This document shows, one piece after another, positions 23,144 to 31,672 of a stretch of DNA of 64,000 nucleotides. Under the pieces are notes generated by a model. The model did not search any database. It had not been told where the DNA came from and worked only from the letters and a program-made list of their open reading frames with translations. A program made the translations under genes and the position numbers. The first letter of the stretch is position 1. Every line of letters starts with the position of its first letter. Source of the DNA: JAJDUF01 sp965214295 (lineage in GTDB: Bacteria; Chloroflexota; UBA11872; UBA12225; JAJDUF01); contig OZ243944.1 in the NCBI GenBank assembly GCA_965214295.1, positions 3,472,001-3,536,000 on the forward strand. The letters run 5' to 3'.

Positions 23144-24219
23144 TGGCCAACACCACTCGCCCCCTGCACATTGCCGTTGCCGGCGTTGGCTCGTTCACGC
23201 AGCGCGTCATCCTGCCGGGTTTGGCGGCGTGCGCGGACGCCGAGCTGGTGGCGCTCTTCGGGCCGACCCGTGACAAGACGGAGCGTATCGCCGCACAGTA
23301 CGGTGTGCGCGCCGTTTGCGACGATTATGTCGAGCTATTAGCGCAGACGCCGCTCGACGCAGTGTTCGTAGCCACACCCAACGACACCCATCACCCGCTG
23401 ATCATGGCGGCGCTGGAGCGTGGCCTGGCGGTGGCTTGCGAGAAGCCGCTGGCGCCGACGGTGGCCCAAGCACGTGAGATGCATGCGGCGGCCACGCGAC
23501 GGGGCGTGCCGACGGTGGTCAACTTCTCGTATCGGTCGAGCACAACCTACCGCCAGGTGGAGCAGCTGCTTGCTACCGGGCAGCTCGGCTCGATCTATCA
23601 CTTCAGCGTCCTGTTTCTCCAGGGTGTCAAGGCCGACCCGGCGCAGCCGCTGGCGTGGCGGATGCAGGCGGAGCGCGGCGGCGGCACGGTGCTGGACATC
23701 GGGACACACATGCTGGACCTCCTACGGTGGTGGTTCGGTGACATCGCCGCCGTGTGCGCCCATGCCGAGATCGTGGTTGGCGAGCGCGCCGGACCGCAGG
23801 GCGACCGCGCGCGAGTCACTGCTGACGACACGGCCTCCTGCCTCGTGCGCTTGCAGAATGGCGTGACCGGGCTGATGCAGCTGAGTCAGGTGGCCCACGG
23901 TCGTCAGACCTACCGGCATATTGCCCTCTACGGCAGCGCCGGGAGCGTTGTGGCGATTGACGAGCGCCAGGGTACGTCGGAGGTGTACGTCGCCAAGCCG
24001 GGCGGCAGCTTCACGTTGCTACCGCCGCCGCCGGCGCTGGAAGTCACCTTTGACGAATACCCCGCTTTCCATCTCGCGCGTATCGTGCGTACACTACGAG
24101 GAGAGCACACCGACTTTCCTACCTTTGCCGACGGCCTCTGGGCGCAGGAGGCGGCCGAGGCTGTGCAGGTTTCGTCGCGGGAACGTCGCTGGGTCCAGTT
24201 GTCACAGGATGTAGGCTGA
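23143..24219 (+). CDS. Gfo/Idh/MocA-family NAD(P)-dependent oxidoreductase
   Basis: 358 residues. Rossmann domain with VAGVGSFTQRVILPGL (residues 12-27), the CEKPLAPT motif (about residue 100) that supplies the catalytic/cofactor-binding Lys of the family, and GGGTVLDIGTHMLDLLRWW near residue 182, with the catalytic His/Asp region. Members oxidise sugars, inositols or related compounds; the substrate cannot be predicted. Its ATG overlaps the proS stop (TGATG), implying coupled translation. A 66-bp palindrome begins 3 bp after its stop. Confidence 0.85.
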   Translation: MANTTRPLHIAVAGVGSFTQRVILPGLAACADAELVALFGPTRDKTERIAAQYGVRAVCDDYVELLAQTPLDAVFVATPNDTHHPLIMAALERGLAVACEKPLAPTVAQAREMHAAATRRGVPTVVNFSYRSSTTYRQVEQLLATGQLGSIYHFSVLFLQGVKADPAQPLAWRMQAERGGGTVLDIGTHMLDLLRWWFGDIAAVCAHAEIVVGERAGPQGDRARVTADDTASCLVRLQNGVTGLMQLSQVAHGRQTYRHIALYGSAGSVVAIDERQGTSEVYVAKPGGSFTLLPPPPALEVTFDEYPAFHLARIVRTLRGEHTDFPTFADGLWAQEAAEAVQVSSRERRWVQLSQDVG

Positions 24220-24221
24220 GG

Positions 24222-24287
24222 TGACACGCCAGGGCCGCACGCTCCGATAGGGATATAGGGATATGATGGTGCGGCTCTGGCGTGTCA
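24222..24287. repeat. 66-bp palindromic element, A-like arms with a different loop
   Basis: Arms of 19 bp (TGACACGCCAGGGCCGCAC at 24222-24240 and its near-complement at 24269-24287, 18 of 19 paired) enclose a 28-nt AT-richer loop that itself contains a small direct repeat (GGGATATA). The inner arm sequence resembles that of element A at 45414-45466, but the loop is unrelated. It may also serve as a terminator for the oxidoreductase gene. Confidence 0.7.
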
Positions 24288-24326
24288 GGCGGGGAGCAGC
24301 ACGCCAAACGGAGAGGACAAAGACCA

Positions 24327-24554
24327 ATGGCCACGACCAAACTCGACGTGCCGGACGTCTCGTGCGACCATTGCGCGCGTGCCATCACGCAAGCGCTGAC
24401 GCCGCAGCCGGGCATCGCCGCCGTGCAGGTGGACGTTGCCGGGAAGCACGTCACCGTGGAGTATGACGAGCGCCTGATGGCCCTGACGCGCATCGAGGCG
24501 CTGCTGGACGACGAGGGCTACCCGGTCGAGGGCGCCGCCGGTTCGGTAGCATGA
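24327..24554 (+). CDS. Heavy-metal-associated domain protein (CopZ-like)
   Basis: 75-residue single HMA domain with the metal-binding CxxC as SCDHC (Cys13, Cys16) near the N-terminus and a ferredoxin-like fold pattern. Such proteins carry Cu(I) or similar soft metals in the cytoplasm. ATG 24327 has GGAGAGGA upstream. The stop overlaps the lspA start (ATGATGA), so the two are coupled. No metal ATPase or regulator is adjacent. Confidence 0.85.
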   Translation: MATTKLDVPDVSCDHCARAITQALTPQPGIAAVQVDVAGKHVTVEYDERLMALTRIEALLDDEGYPVEGAAGSVA

Positions 24555-25102
24555 TGAGCGATATGGTGCCCTCCACCCAGCAGCCGGGGGCGAGTGAGGC
24601 TGGGGCGTCGGTTGCGGCGCCAGCGTGGGACTCGGCGACCAGACGTTACGGGTTTCTGGTCGGCGCCGCCGTGATCCTCTGCCTGCTGGACCAGCTAACC
24701 AAGTACATCATTACCGTTACGATTGGCCCGGCCGGTGCCGACCCCGGCCGGGAGATCGTCGTCGTACCGGGATTCGTGTTTCTCCGCTACGTGGAGAATA
24801 CCGGGATGGCCTTTGGCCTGTTCCGCGAGCTTGGGGACTTTTTTATCCCGATAGCCCTCGCCATTATGACCGCCGTGGTGTTCTACTATCGGGCGCTCCG
24901 CGGTCGCGTGTTCTTGCTCCGCAGCGCGTTGGCGCTGCAGCTCGGCGGCGCTCTCGGCAACCTACTCGACCGGGTGCGGCTCGGTTACGTCGTTGACTTC
25001 ATTGCGGTGCCAGGGTTCAGCGTCTTCAACCTGGCCGATAGCGCCATCACCGTGGGCGTGACCGTGCTGATCCTGCTCTTGCTGTTCCGGCCCGACGGCT
25101 GA
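24551..25102 (+). CDS. lspA: Lipoprotein signal peptidase (signal peptidase II)
   Basis: Inner-membrane aspartyl protease that cuts prolipoproteins before the lipidated cysteine. 183 residues, with four membrane segments and the conserved ENTGMAFG, GNLLDRVRLGYVVDFI and FNLADSAI blocks carrying the catalytic Asp pair. An N-terminal extension of about 30 Ala/Ser/Gly-rich residues precedes the first membrane helix; the start could also be the second ATG at 24554. The window encodes at least one candidate client, the solute-binding lipoprotein-like gene at 30151-31485. Confidence 0.93.
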   Translation: MMSDMVPSTQQPGASEAGASVAAPAWDSATRRYGFLVGAAVILCLLDQLTKYIITVTIGPAGADPGREIVVVPGFVFLRYVENTGMAFGLFRELGDFFIPIALAIMTAVVFYYRALRGRVFLLRSALALQLGGALGNLLDRVRLGYVVDFIAVPGFSVFNLADSAITVGVTVLILLLLFRPDG

Positions 25103-25117
25103 GAGGGCACCCTGCCC

Positions 25118-26077
25118 TCAGCCGGCGGCCGCCGGCGCGGCGTGGGCTTCCTCATGGTGCAGCGCCTCGATGTATTTCTCGGCCGCCAGCGCGGCCGTGG
25201 TCGCGTCGCCGACGGCCGTCGTGACCTGCTTGGCGAGTTGTTCGCGGATGTCGCCGGCGGCATAGATGCCGGGAATCGAGGTCTCCATGAGGCTGTTCGT
25301 GATGAGGTAGCCGGCCTCAGTGTGCTCGATGTGATCGCGGAAGATGTTGCTATTGGGCGTGAAGCCGATGAAAATGAACACCGCGCCCACGTCGAGGCGG
25401 CGCGTAGTGCCATCCTTCACGTTACGCAAGGTGGTGTACTCGACCCGCTGGTCGCCACCGATCTCGCCCACGACCGTATCCCAGATCACCTCGGCGTTCG
25501 GCTGGGCAAAGAGGCGCTCCTGGATGATCTTCTGCGCGCGCAACTCGTCGCGCCGGTGGATGACGTACAGCTTGCGGGCGTACTTCGTCAGGTAGGTGCC
25601 TTCCTCGACGGCGGCGTCGCCACCGCCGACGACGGCGATGTCTTGGCCCTCGAAGAACGGGCCGTCGCATACGGCGCAGTACGAAACACCGCGGGCGCTC
25701 AGGCGCTCCTCGCCCGGTACGCCCAGCTTCCGGGGATTACCGCCGGCGGTCACGATCACCGCTGGCGCGCGGTAGGTGCCTTCCTCGCCGACAACGATGT
25801 GCCGGTCACCCTCCGAGTAGATTTCGAGCGCGAGGTCGGGGATGATCTCGGCCCCGAACTTGCGGGCATGCTCCTCGAACTTGGCCGCCAAGTCCGGACC
25901 GGTGATACTCAGGAAGCCGGGATAGTCCTCGACTATATCGGTGTTGAGGATTTCACCCCCCGGCACGCCCTTTTCCAAGATGCCGGTCTTCAGCTTCGCT
26001 CGTCCGCCGTACATACCGGCGCAGAGGCCGGCCGGCCCGGCGCCGACGACGAGTAGATCGTAGTCCATTGTGTTCAC
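25118..26077 (-). CDS. trxB: Thioredoxin reductase
   Basis: FAD-dependent NADPH:thioredoxin reductase, 319 residues. The FAD-binding GAGPAG near the N-terminus, the redox-active CAVC in VSYCAVCDG, the NADP-binding VGGGDAAVEEGTYL and the C-terminal GIYAAGDI block are all intact. GTG 26077 is preferred as start because GGAGG lies 9 bases upstream; an ATG nine bases further in is an alternative. It converges on lspA with 15 bp between them, and a small palindrome (26098-26119) lies just upstream. Confidence 0.95.
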   Translation of the reverse strand: MNTMDYDLLVVGAGPAGLCAGMYGGRAKLKTGILEKGVPGGEILNTDIVEDYPGFLSITGPDLAAKFEEHARKFGAEIIPDLALEIYSEGDRHIVVGEEGTYRAPAVIVTAGGNPRKLGVPGEERLSARGVSYCAVCDGPFFEGQDIAVVGGGDAAVEEGTYLTKYARKLYVIHRRDELRAQKIIQERLFAQPNAEVIWDTVVGEIGGDQRVEYTTLRNVKDGTTRRLDVGAVFIFIGFTPNSNIFRDHIEHTEAGYLITNSLMETSIPGIYAAGDIREQLAKQVTTAVGDATTAALAAEKYIEALHHEEAHAAPAAAG

Positions 26078-26097
26078 AGTGCGGTTCCTCCATAGGT

Positions 26098-26119
26098 AGG
26101 GGCGCAGCATGCTGCACCC
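26098..26119. repeat. Short palindrome related to 12287-12306
   Basis: Self-complementary stretch centred on AGCATGCT (GGGGCGCAGCATGCTGCACCC), one mismatch from a perfect palindrome. It lies between trxB and folB, 20 bp upstream of the trxB start, so a regulatory role cannot be excluded. Confidence 0.55.
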
Positions 26120-26204
26120 ACTCAACAGTTAAAGTATGCCACGCTCGCTCAACCGTTGGCCGTAGCCGCCGCCACGCGGCCGACCGTAGTGTCTGTGTGG
26201 ATAC

Positions 26205-26597
26205 ATGACGACCTCACCAAGCCGGAACGCACCTGCCGACTGGATTCACCTGGAAGGGATGGCCTTCTACGGCTATCACGGCGTTGATCCAGCCGAGCAG
26301 CAGCTTGGTCAGCGTTTCATTGTGGACCTCTCAGTGGCCTACGACCTGCGCCGGGCCGGTGAGACCGACGATCTCCAGGATACCGTCAACTATGCCCAGC
26401 TCTATCGCCTGACGCGCGACATTGTGGAAGGACCGAGCTGCCGGCTGCTGGAGGCCGTCGCGGCGCGCATCGCCGCAGCCGTGCTTGGTCAGACGCCGGT
26501 AGCGGCGGTGCGGGTGCGCCTACGCAAGCCGGAAGTGCCGATCAAGGGCAGCATCCTCGCTGCCGCAGCCGTGGAGATCACCCGTTGGCGAGACTAA
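26205..26597 (+). CDS. folB: Dihydroneopterin aldolase
   Basis: Folate-pathway enzyme that cleaves dihydroneopterin to 6-hydroxymethyl-dihydropterin. 130 residues. The pterin-binding FYGYHGVDPAEQQLGQRF block and the DTVNYAQLYRLTRDIVE and KPEVPIKG motifs with the catalytic Glu/Lys are seen. Length and order match the family. No other folate genes are nearby. Confidence 0.9.
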   Translation: MTTSPSRNAPADWIHLEGMAFYGYHGVDPAEQQLGQRFIVDLSVAYDLRRAGETDDLQDTVNYAQLYRLTRDIVEGPSCRLLEAVAARIAAAVLGQTPVAAVRVRLRKPEVPIKGSILAAAAVEITRWRD

Positions 26598-26731
26598 GCC
26601 TCACCTCTGCCTTCCCACGAAAGGAGTGTGGAGGACGTGCGGGAACCACATACCTGGGCCATGAGACAACCAAGCACCAGTTGCGATTCGGTACTCTTGC
26701 CGTAGTAGCTATGGCGTAGTATCGTGATGAT

Positions 26732-27217
26732 ATGCCATCGGATGCTACACAGCGGGATAGGGAAGGGCGTGAGGCGCGAGAATCCATCTGGAGTGTGGAC
26801 AAGCGAGTGCAGCGTCTCTACACTCTGCTGTTCTCGCTCCTGCTCGTTGCCAGTATGGTCTATGTGCTCCTGTGGCATGGGGTCAAGAACATTGTTGAGT
26901 TCTGGCAGCTTGTCGCGCCGCTGATTCTTGTATCGGCTGGTCTTTCCCTTGTGATGGCGGATGTGGTGATAGGAGGAGCGATGGCTATAACCGACTGGGT
27001 GCTTGAGCGGCGTCGCAAGCGCCACATACAGCGAGAACAAGAACGTAGGGAGAGAGAGCGGGAGCACAGGGAGTTGGAAGAAGCGCGCAGTAACCTGGAA
27101 GAAGCGCGTAGTAATGTCAAGAAGTGGGAGGCTTGGAATGCTCGCCGAGTGGCGGCAGAGCAGAACGGGGATGAATTCGACGAGCCACCGCCATCGTCGG
27201 TAGTCCGTATCGGATAG
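26732..27217 (+). CDS. Hypothetical membrane protein with C-terminal coiled coil
   Basis: 161 residues. Two hydrophobic segments (about residues 30-50 and 65-90) are followed by a highly charged helix, RRRKRHIQREQERRERERE and on, that ends in a tandem 7-residue repeat (LEEARSN twice), encoded by two 21-bp units at 27074-27115. The repeat length matches a coiled-coil heptad, so the duplication extends the coiled coil by one turn pair. No family recognised. It is followed on the other strand by unrelated genes. Confidence 0.6.
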   Translation: MPSDATQRDREGREARESIWSVDKRVQRLYTLLFSLLLVASMVYVLLWHGVKNIVEFWQLVAPLILVSAGLSLVMADVVIGGAMAITDWVLERRRKRHIQREQERREREREHRELEEARSNLEEARSNVKKWEAWNARRVAAEQNGDEFDEPPPSSVVRIG

Positions 27218-27237
27218 GCGGGAGGCGCTGGCCGGCC

Positions 27238-27843
27238 TCACTCCCCGTCCGGCTCCGTTTTGTTGGCGATATGCGCCCAGCGTTGCCGGAGCTTGGCGAG
27301 GCGTTGCTCGACCTCGGCCGGCGGCACGCCGCTCTTGCGCCAGTTGGCGCGCACGGCAGCCGCGCGCTCGGCCCAGCCGCGCGCGGTGAACACGGTGCGC
27401 TCTTTGGCTGTGATCACGGCGGCGGCGGCGGCACTGCGCGGGCGCCAGTGCGCGACCAGCGCCGCCGCTGCTGCCGCGACCGAACCTTGTCCTTCCACCG
27501 TCAGCCAGACGCGGCACTTGCCGGGGTCCACCTGGGCTGTGACCGCCGCCACCGCGCCGGCATCGCGTGCTGTGCCCGGATTCTCCCGCTGCATCAGCGG
27601 CGCCCAGCCCGCCGGTCGCCAGGAGGTCTGCTGCCCGCCGGATGGCGCGGCGGGCGGGCCGGCCGCGCAGTCTGTCGGTGAGGCGGCGACTGTCGTCGGA
27701 CCAAGTAGACCGAGCGAATGTGCATCCTGCCGCGTAATTGTCAGACCGCGCTCCGTGAAAAACGCTGCTGCCTCCCGGATGGCCGCCTCTGCCGGCAGGT
27801 CGCAGAATACTTGTAACTCGCGGATAGCCGCGGATCTCTTCAT
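27238..27843 (-). CDS. Hypothetical protein
   Basis: About 201 residues from ATG 27843, which has GAGGG upstream; an earlier start at 27891 is possible. The protein is Ala-rich with a basic, helical C-terminal third containing several Trp and Arg residues (RANWRKSGVPPAEVEQRLAK). A middle stretch rich in Pro, Gly and Ser is low-complexity. No motif lets me assign a function. It lies 57 bp downstream of the DUF6941-like gene on the same strand and may share its transcript. Confidence 0.5.
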   Translation of the reverse strand: MKRSAAIRELQVFCDLPAEAAIREAAAFFTERGLTITRQDAHSLGLLGPTTVAASPTDCAAGPPAAPSGGQQTSWRPAGWAPLMQRENPGTARDAGAVAAVTAQVDPGKCRVWLTVEGQGSVAAAAAALVAHWRPRSAAAAAVITAKERTVFTARGWAERAAAVRANWRKSGVPPAEVEQRLAKLRQRWAHIANKTEPDGE

Positions 27844-27900
27844 GGCGGCCCTCGTTTGCGGCGTGTCGTCGGTAACACGGAGCGTCGTCACCGCTGCCGT

Positions 27901-28347
27901 CTACTCATCGGGTGTTGCTTCCGGTGCCGATTCGGTCGGAGGCCCCGTTTCGCCAGTCTGCCAGACCATCAAGGGCACTTCAAGCTGCGGTTCGTCATCC
28001 ACGAGCGCCACCAGCTTGTAGAGGCCGGCGCTTGGAAACGTCGTCCGCACCGTCAAGAACCATTCGTGTCCCTTGAAAGGCGTCACCTCGACGACCAGTG
28101 GATCGGTCGTGACCAACTCGGTGCCTTCCGCGTCAATCAGGCGCAACCGGACGGTCCGCGTGCCGTGTCCCTTGATATTGCACCAGACCATGAACTCGGC
28201 GGTAAGCGGGAAACTCTGCGACGAGAGACGGTCGAAAATGCCGATGAGGTGGGTGCGGCCGCGCTCGTCGCGGAACGCATCCTGGGTAATCACGACCGCC
28301 GTCAGGTAGACGCCGCGCGGCCGATTAACCTGGTCAACCGAATTCAC
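27901..28347 (-). CDS. DUF6941-like small protein
   Basis: 148 residues from GTG 28347, chosen because GGGAGGACTT lies directly upstream; a TTG at 28359 is weaker. The opening pattern (AVVITQDAFRDERGRTHLIGIFDRLSS) and the all-beta layout resemble DUF6941 proteins, which have no known function. The C-terminal 20 residues are acidic and Pro-rich. Family call is from memory of the pattern, hence moderate confidence. The 219-bp gap before the divergent isochorismatase-like gene shows no clear promoter. Confidence 0.5.
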   Translation of the reverse strand: MNSVDQVNRPRGVYLTAVVITQDAFRDERGRTHLIGIFDRLSSQSFPLTAEFMVWCNIKGHGTRTVRLRLIDAEGTELVTTDPLVVEVTPFKGHEWFLTVRTTFPSAGLYKLVALVDDEPQLEVPLMVWQTGETGPPTESAPEATPDE

Positions 28348-28566
28348 AAGTCCTCCCAAGACTGCCGTCGTTATCCAGTCTACGCGCCGTGCGTCGGCCC
28401 TGGCTACCGACGTGTCGGAGGTATCGGGCCGTGCGGCTCCGGTACAGCAACAGCATCGGCCGGCACTCTGATGCGGCTGATCGTTGCCCCGGCATCCGCT
28501 CCCTTGCGGCGTGGTATGGTGAACATCGTCGGACGTGGACGCCGTAAGCCTATTAAGGAGCGCACA

Positions 28567-29406
28567 ATGACCACTCTCGACCTATCCTTACGCTACTACT
28601 GGCTGCTGACGCCGGCCGACGTGCCGGGCGACGAGCACAACTATGCCCACCACGAGCAGGCCTTCTCTATTCCCACCGCGCAGGCTGCGGTCGTCGTCGT
28701 GGACGCCTGGGATTTTCACTTTCTGCAGAGTCACTTTGCGCGGACCGCGGAGATTTGCCGCAGGAAGATTGCCCCGGTGCTGGCTGCGGCGCGGCGGGCA
28801 GGAGTAACTATCGTACACGCGCCGGGTGACGACGTGGCCCGGCGCTTTCAGCAGTGGGTGCGCTACGCTGGCGAGACGGAGTTCGGCGTGCCAGCGCAAG
28901 AGGAACCGGATTGGCCGCCGCGCGAGTTCCGGCGGCGCGAGGGGCGCTACGCTGCGCTGGCGCGGCCGGACAGTCCGGCTATCGAGGCTACACACCAGCG
29001 CAGAGCCGAGCGCATGATTGACGCAACGGTAGCTCCGAAGCCTGACGATTTCGTGGTCGCCACCGGCCACCAATTGCATCGGCTCTGTCGAGATCGCCGG
29101 ATCATGTACCTCTTCTATTGCGGGTTCGCGACGAATATGTGTGTCCCGAATAAGCCCTACGGCATGAAAGAGTTCGCCAGCCGCGGCTATCACCTGACAC
29201 TGCTGCGCGACTGCACAACAGCAGTCGAAGGACACGACACAGTGGACACGCAGCGTGGCACCGCGCAGGCCATTCGGGAGCTAGAGTTCGGAGGCAGTTT
29301 CACCACAACGTCGGACGTGTTCATCCGGACCTGCCGCACCGCCATTGCCCAGGGGCAGGCCACAGTGGAAGAGTCGGTCGCAGCAAAAGAGCCGGCCGTA
29401 GTGTGA
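28567..29406 (+). CDS. Isochorismatase-like cysteine hydrolase
   Basis: 279 residues with the cysteine-hydrolase triad pattern: VVVVDAWDFHF with the catalytic Asp, and FYCGFATNMCVPNKPYG with the nucleophile Cys preceded by the cis-peptide region. Family members hydrolyse nicotinamide, N-carbamoyl compounds or isochorismate; substrate not predictable. The GDDVARRFQQWVRYAGE insert between the Asp and Lys regions is longer than in typical nicotinamidases. ATG 28567 has AAGGAG eight bases upstream. The next gene, 27 bp downstream, has very different base composition. Confidence 0.75.
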   Translation: MTTLDLSLRYYWLLTPADVPGDEHNYAHHEQAFSIPTAQAAVVVVDAWDFHFLQSHFARTAEICRRKIAPVLAAARRAGVTIVHAPGDDVARRFQQWVRYAGETEFGVPAQEEPDWPPREFRRREGRYAALARPDSPAIEATHQRRAERMIDATVAPKPDDFVVATGHQLHRLCRDRRIMYLFYCGFATNMCVPNKPYGMKEFASRGYHLTLLRDCTTAVEGHDTVDTQRGTAQAIRELEFGGSFTTTSDVFIRTCRTAIAQGQATVEESVAAKEPAVV

Positions 29407-29432
29407 ACTGCTGATCGCTGCGTGGAGAACTA

Positions 29433-29996
29433 ATGCCTCAAGAATCGAAAGAAAACACCCCTTGGATTATCCTGTTGAGCGGTCCTACGTCCTCTGGGAA
29501 GACCTCCTTAGCTCGATCCTTGCAGAGTCTCCTATCCACTACTCAGAGACCTTTTCTTCATGCTGAAGCGGATAAGATCGGAATGCCCAAAACTCCTGAG
29601 GAATGGAGCGAAGATAAAGAGAGGCATAGATTCCAAAGAGCCTGGCGCCAATCTGTGATGTCCTATGCTCAACAAGGTTACGACATTATTGTTGACGGTA
29701 TCCTTCCGTATAGGGGCCCAGATGGTGTGCGAGAAACACTCGATTTATACAGTGCATACAGACTTTGCTACGTTGGTGTGTATTGTGATCTAGAAACTCT
29801 CGAAAGAAGGATTACAACTCGACCGAACCGAGATCTTGAGTTCGCTCGACAGCAGTTTCGAGATCTCCATGATGGTCAAGTATATGACCTCGAGGTAGAC
29901 ACCACGAGCCGAACACCTGAGGCAATTGCGGAGCTAATCGCAGAGTTCCTCGAGGCCAAAGATTCATCCTTGAGAGGTAGCGCGCCGTCAAATTGA
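29433..29996 (+). CDS. P-loop kinase-like protein (chloramphenicol phosphotransferase-like)
   Basis: 187 residues. Walker A GPTSSGKTS at residues 17-25, an IVDGIL strand (possible Walker B-like/acid), and the C-terminal block YVGVYCDLETLERR...DLHDGQVYDLEVDTTSRTPEAIA resemble the chloramphenicol 3-O-phosphotransferase family and related P-loop kinases. Resistance function is not shown: many relatives have unknown substrates. The gene is AT-rich for this genome (a counted 60-base stretch at 29581 has 45% G+C), which fits recent acquisition. It ends in a short Ser/Pro tail. The 154-bp gap after it holds no gene that I can see. Confidence 0.6.
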   Translation: MPQESKENTPWIILLSGPTSSGKTSLARSLQSLLSTTQRPFLHAEADKIGMPKTPEEWSEDKERHRFQRAWRQSVMSYAQQGYDIIVDGILPYRGPDGVRETLDLYSAYRLCYVGVYCDLETLERRITTRPNRDLEFARQQFRDLHDGQVYDLEVDTTSRTPEAIAELIAEFLEAKDSSLRGSAPSN

Positions 29997-30150
29997 AGAA
30001 TCGGCAGGGTCATTTAAGGGGGGCACCGATTCCTGCTGGTGCCGGGGGGCGCCGTCGGCAATCCCAGTGGTTCTTGCTCGTGGCCTGCACGGTGAGGCGC
30101 GAAAGGCCAACGCAGTTGCCTCCAAGGAAAGGGGGAGGTAGGTCTAGGCC

Positions 30151-31485
30151 TTATGGCTTGAGCAGCCGGCGTAGGGCCTCGCTCGCGTCGCGGACGGCCG
30201 CCTCCGGGGACTTTGCACCCAGAAGAATCGGCATATCCAACTCGGCAAACAGCACGCCCAATACCTCGTGGTAGCGTTCCCAGGCCGGCGCTCGCGCGTA
30301 CTCCAGCGCAGACTGCATTACCGCTATGTCGCCGTCCGTCAGCCGCGGTTCGATTTGCCGTAGGCTGCCGGCGAGCGACTTCCGTGGCGGCAGCAGGCCG
30401 CGGCGTTCCAGGGAGGCCGCCAGTGCTCGGAGGGCGGTCCACGCTTCGTCCGGGTGGGCCGCTTCAGCGCCGATGGACAGGCCGGAGGTCGTCAGCGTGG
30501 TGGCCGGCTGCCGTTGGCGCGGTGGCTCAACCAGGTTCAGGTTGAGTGGCGGGGAGCGCCAAAAGATGCCGTGAGACAAGTGGAACTGGAACAGGCCCGC
30601 GCGGTTCTGTTGCAGCAACTGGCCCATCTGATCCAGGCTCAACTGACGCAGGCTCGGACTCACCCGCGCTTCTTGGATCAGGCTGGCCATGAACGCAACG
30701 GCCTCTAGCCCGGCCGGATCATCCAGCCGTACTGTGTTGTTGGGACCGAGCACCGCGCCGCCGTTCTGCCAGATGTATTGCACCGACAGCGGAGACCCCG
30801 GTAGCTGAAGGTAGCCCCACTGATCGACACGGCCATCGCCGTCGAGATCGCGGGTCAGCGCCGTCGCCGTGACCATGAGATCATCCCAGCGCCAGTCCGT
30901 GCTCGGCGGCGACAGATTGGCGGCGGCGAACAGGTCCGGTGGGTAGTACATGACGAGGGGTGAGGCGATGAAGGGCAACGCATAGAGCTGCCCCTGCCAG
31001 GAGTGCGCCGCCAATGTCGGCGAGTAGTAGTCATTCAGGCCCAGCGCCGAGTCGCGCCGTGCGCGCTTGTGGAAGCTGTCCAGGGAGAGGAGTGCTTGGC
31101 TCGACTGCAACGCCGGCACGTCGCCGAGGTGGACGGCAAGGAGGTCTACCGCCGCCGCTCCGGCGCTCCGTAGCTCATTTATCAGCTGGGACCACTTGGC
31201 CGATGCTGTGTCCAACGCCTGTATCGAGAGGCGGTAGGCCGCCGGCTCGGTGGCGTTCAACTCCTTGACGGCGGCGTCCATCCAATCGGGGAGTGGGTCT
31301 ACGAGCGCGTCCTCCAGGCGCGGCACGAGCACCCGGAGCTGCACCGGCTCTCGTGGAGCGGCTGGGGCCAGGGCGGGCGGCTCGCCGGGCAGGCACGACA
31401 GGGCTGCCGCACCCGCTGTGCCCGCCAGCAACGCACCGGTACTCCGACTCAGGAACTGGCGTCGGCTCAAGCAGTTCATTGGCAT
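30151..31485 (-). CDS. Extracellular solute-binding protein of an ABC transporter (Tat-exported)
   Basis: 444 residues with a twin-arginine signal (SRRQFLSRS, residues 7-15), a hydrophobic core, and a cysteine at residue 31 in an imperfect lipobox (ALSC), so a Tat-exported lipoprotein is likely. The mature part has the family-1 (sugar-binding) layout: YYSPTLAAHSWQGQLYALPF near residue 150 and DLDGDGRVDQWGYL, often a Ca-binding-like loop. No permease genes are adjacent; the MalK-type ATPase at 16888-18087 is a possible partner. It converges on the AT-rich kinase-like gene. Confidence 0.85.
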   Translation of the reverse strand: MPMNCLSRRQFLSRSTGALLAGTAGAAALSCLPGEPPALAPAAPREPVQLRVLVPRLEDALVDPLPDWMDAAVKELNATEPAAYRLSIQALDTASAKWSQLINELRSAGAAAVDLLAVHLGDVPALQSSQALLSLDSFHKRARRDSALGLNDYYSPTLAAHSWQGQLYALPFIASPLVMYYPPDLFAAANLSPPSTDWRWDDLMVTATALTRDLDGDGRVDQWGYLQLPGSPLSVQYIWQNGGAVLGPNNTVRLDDPAGLEAVAFMASLIQEARVSPSLRQLSLDQMGQLLQQNRAGLFQFHLSHGIFWRSPPLNLNLVEPPRQRQPATTLTTSGLSIGAEAAHPDEAWTALRALAASLERRGLLPPRKSLAGSLRQIEPRLTDGDIAVMQSALEYARAPAWERYHEVLGVLFAELDMPILLGAKSPEAAVRDASEALRRLLKP

Positions 31486-31672
31486 ATCAACATCGCTCCC
31501 CGTTCCCCACTCCCTGAAAAGGACAGTCTGCCACAGATTCCACAGCGTTCACAGCGCGGGTGCGCTTCATCGCGCCCAAGGCGGCCGGTGTAGGGCGTGG
31601 ACGTTTCGGAGCGGGTGCGACCCGATTACAGCCTCGCAACTGTGATCTGCCCCGGAGAGCCGGGCTATTGCC

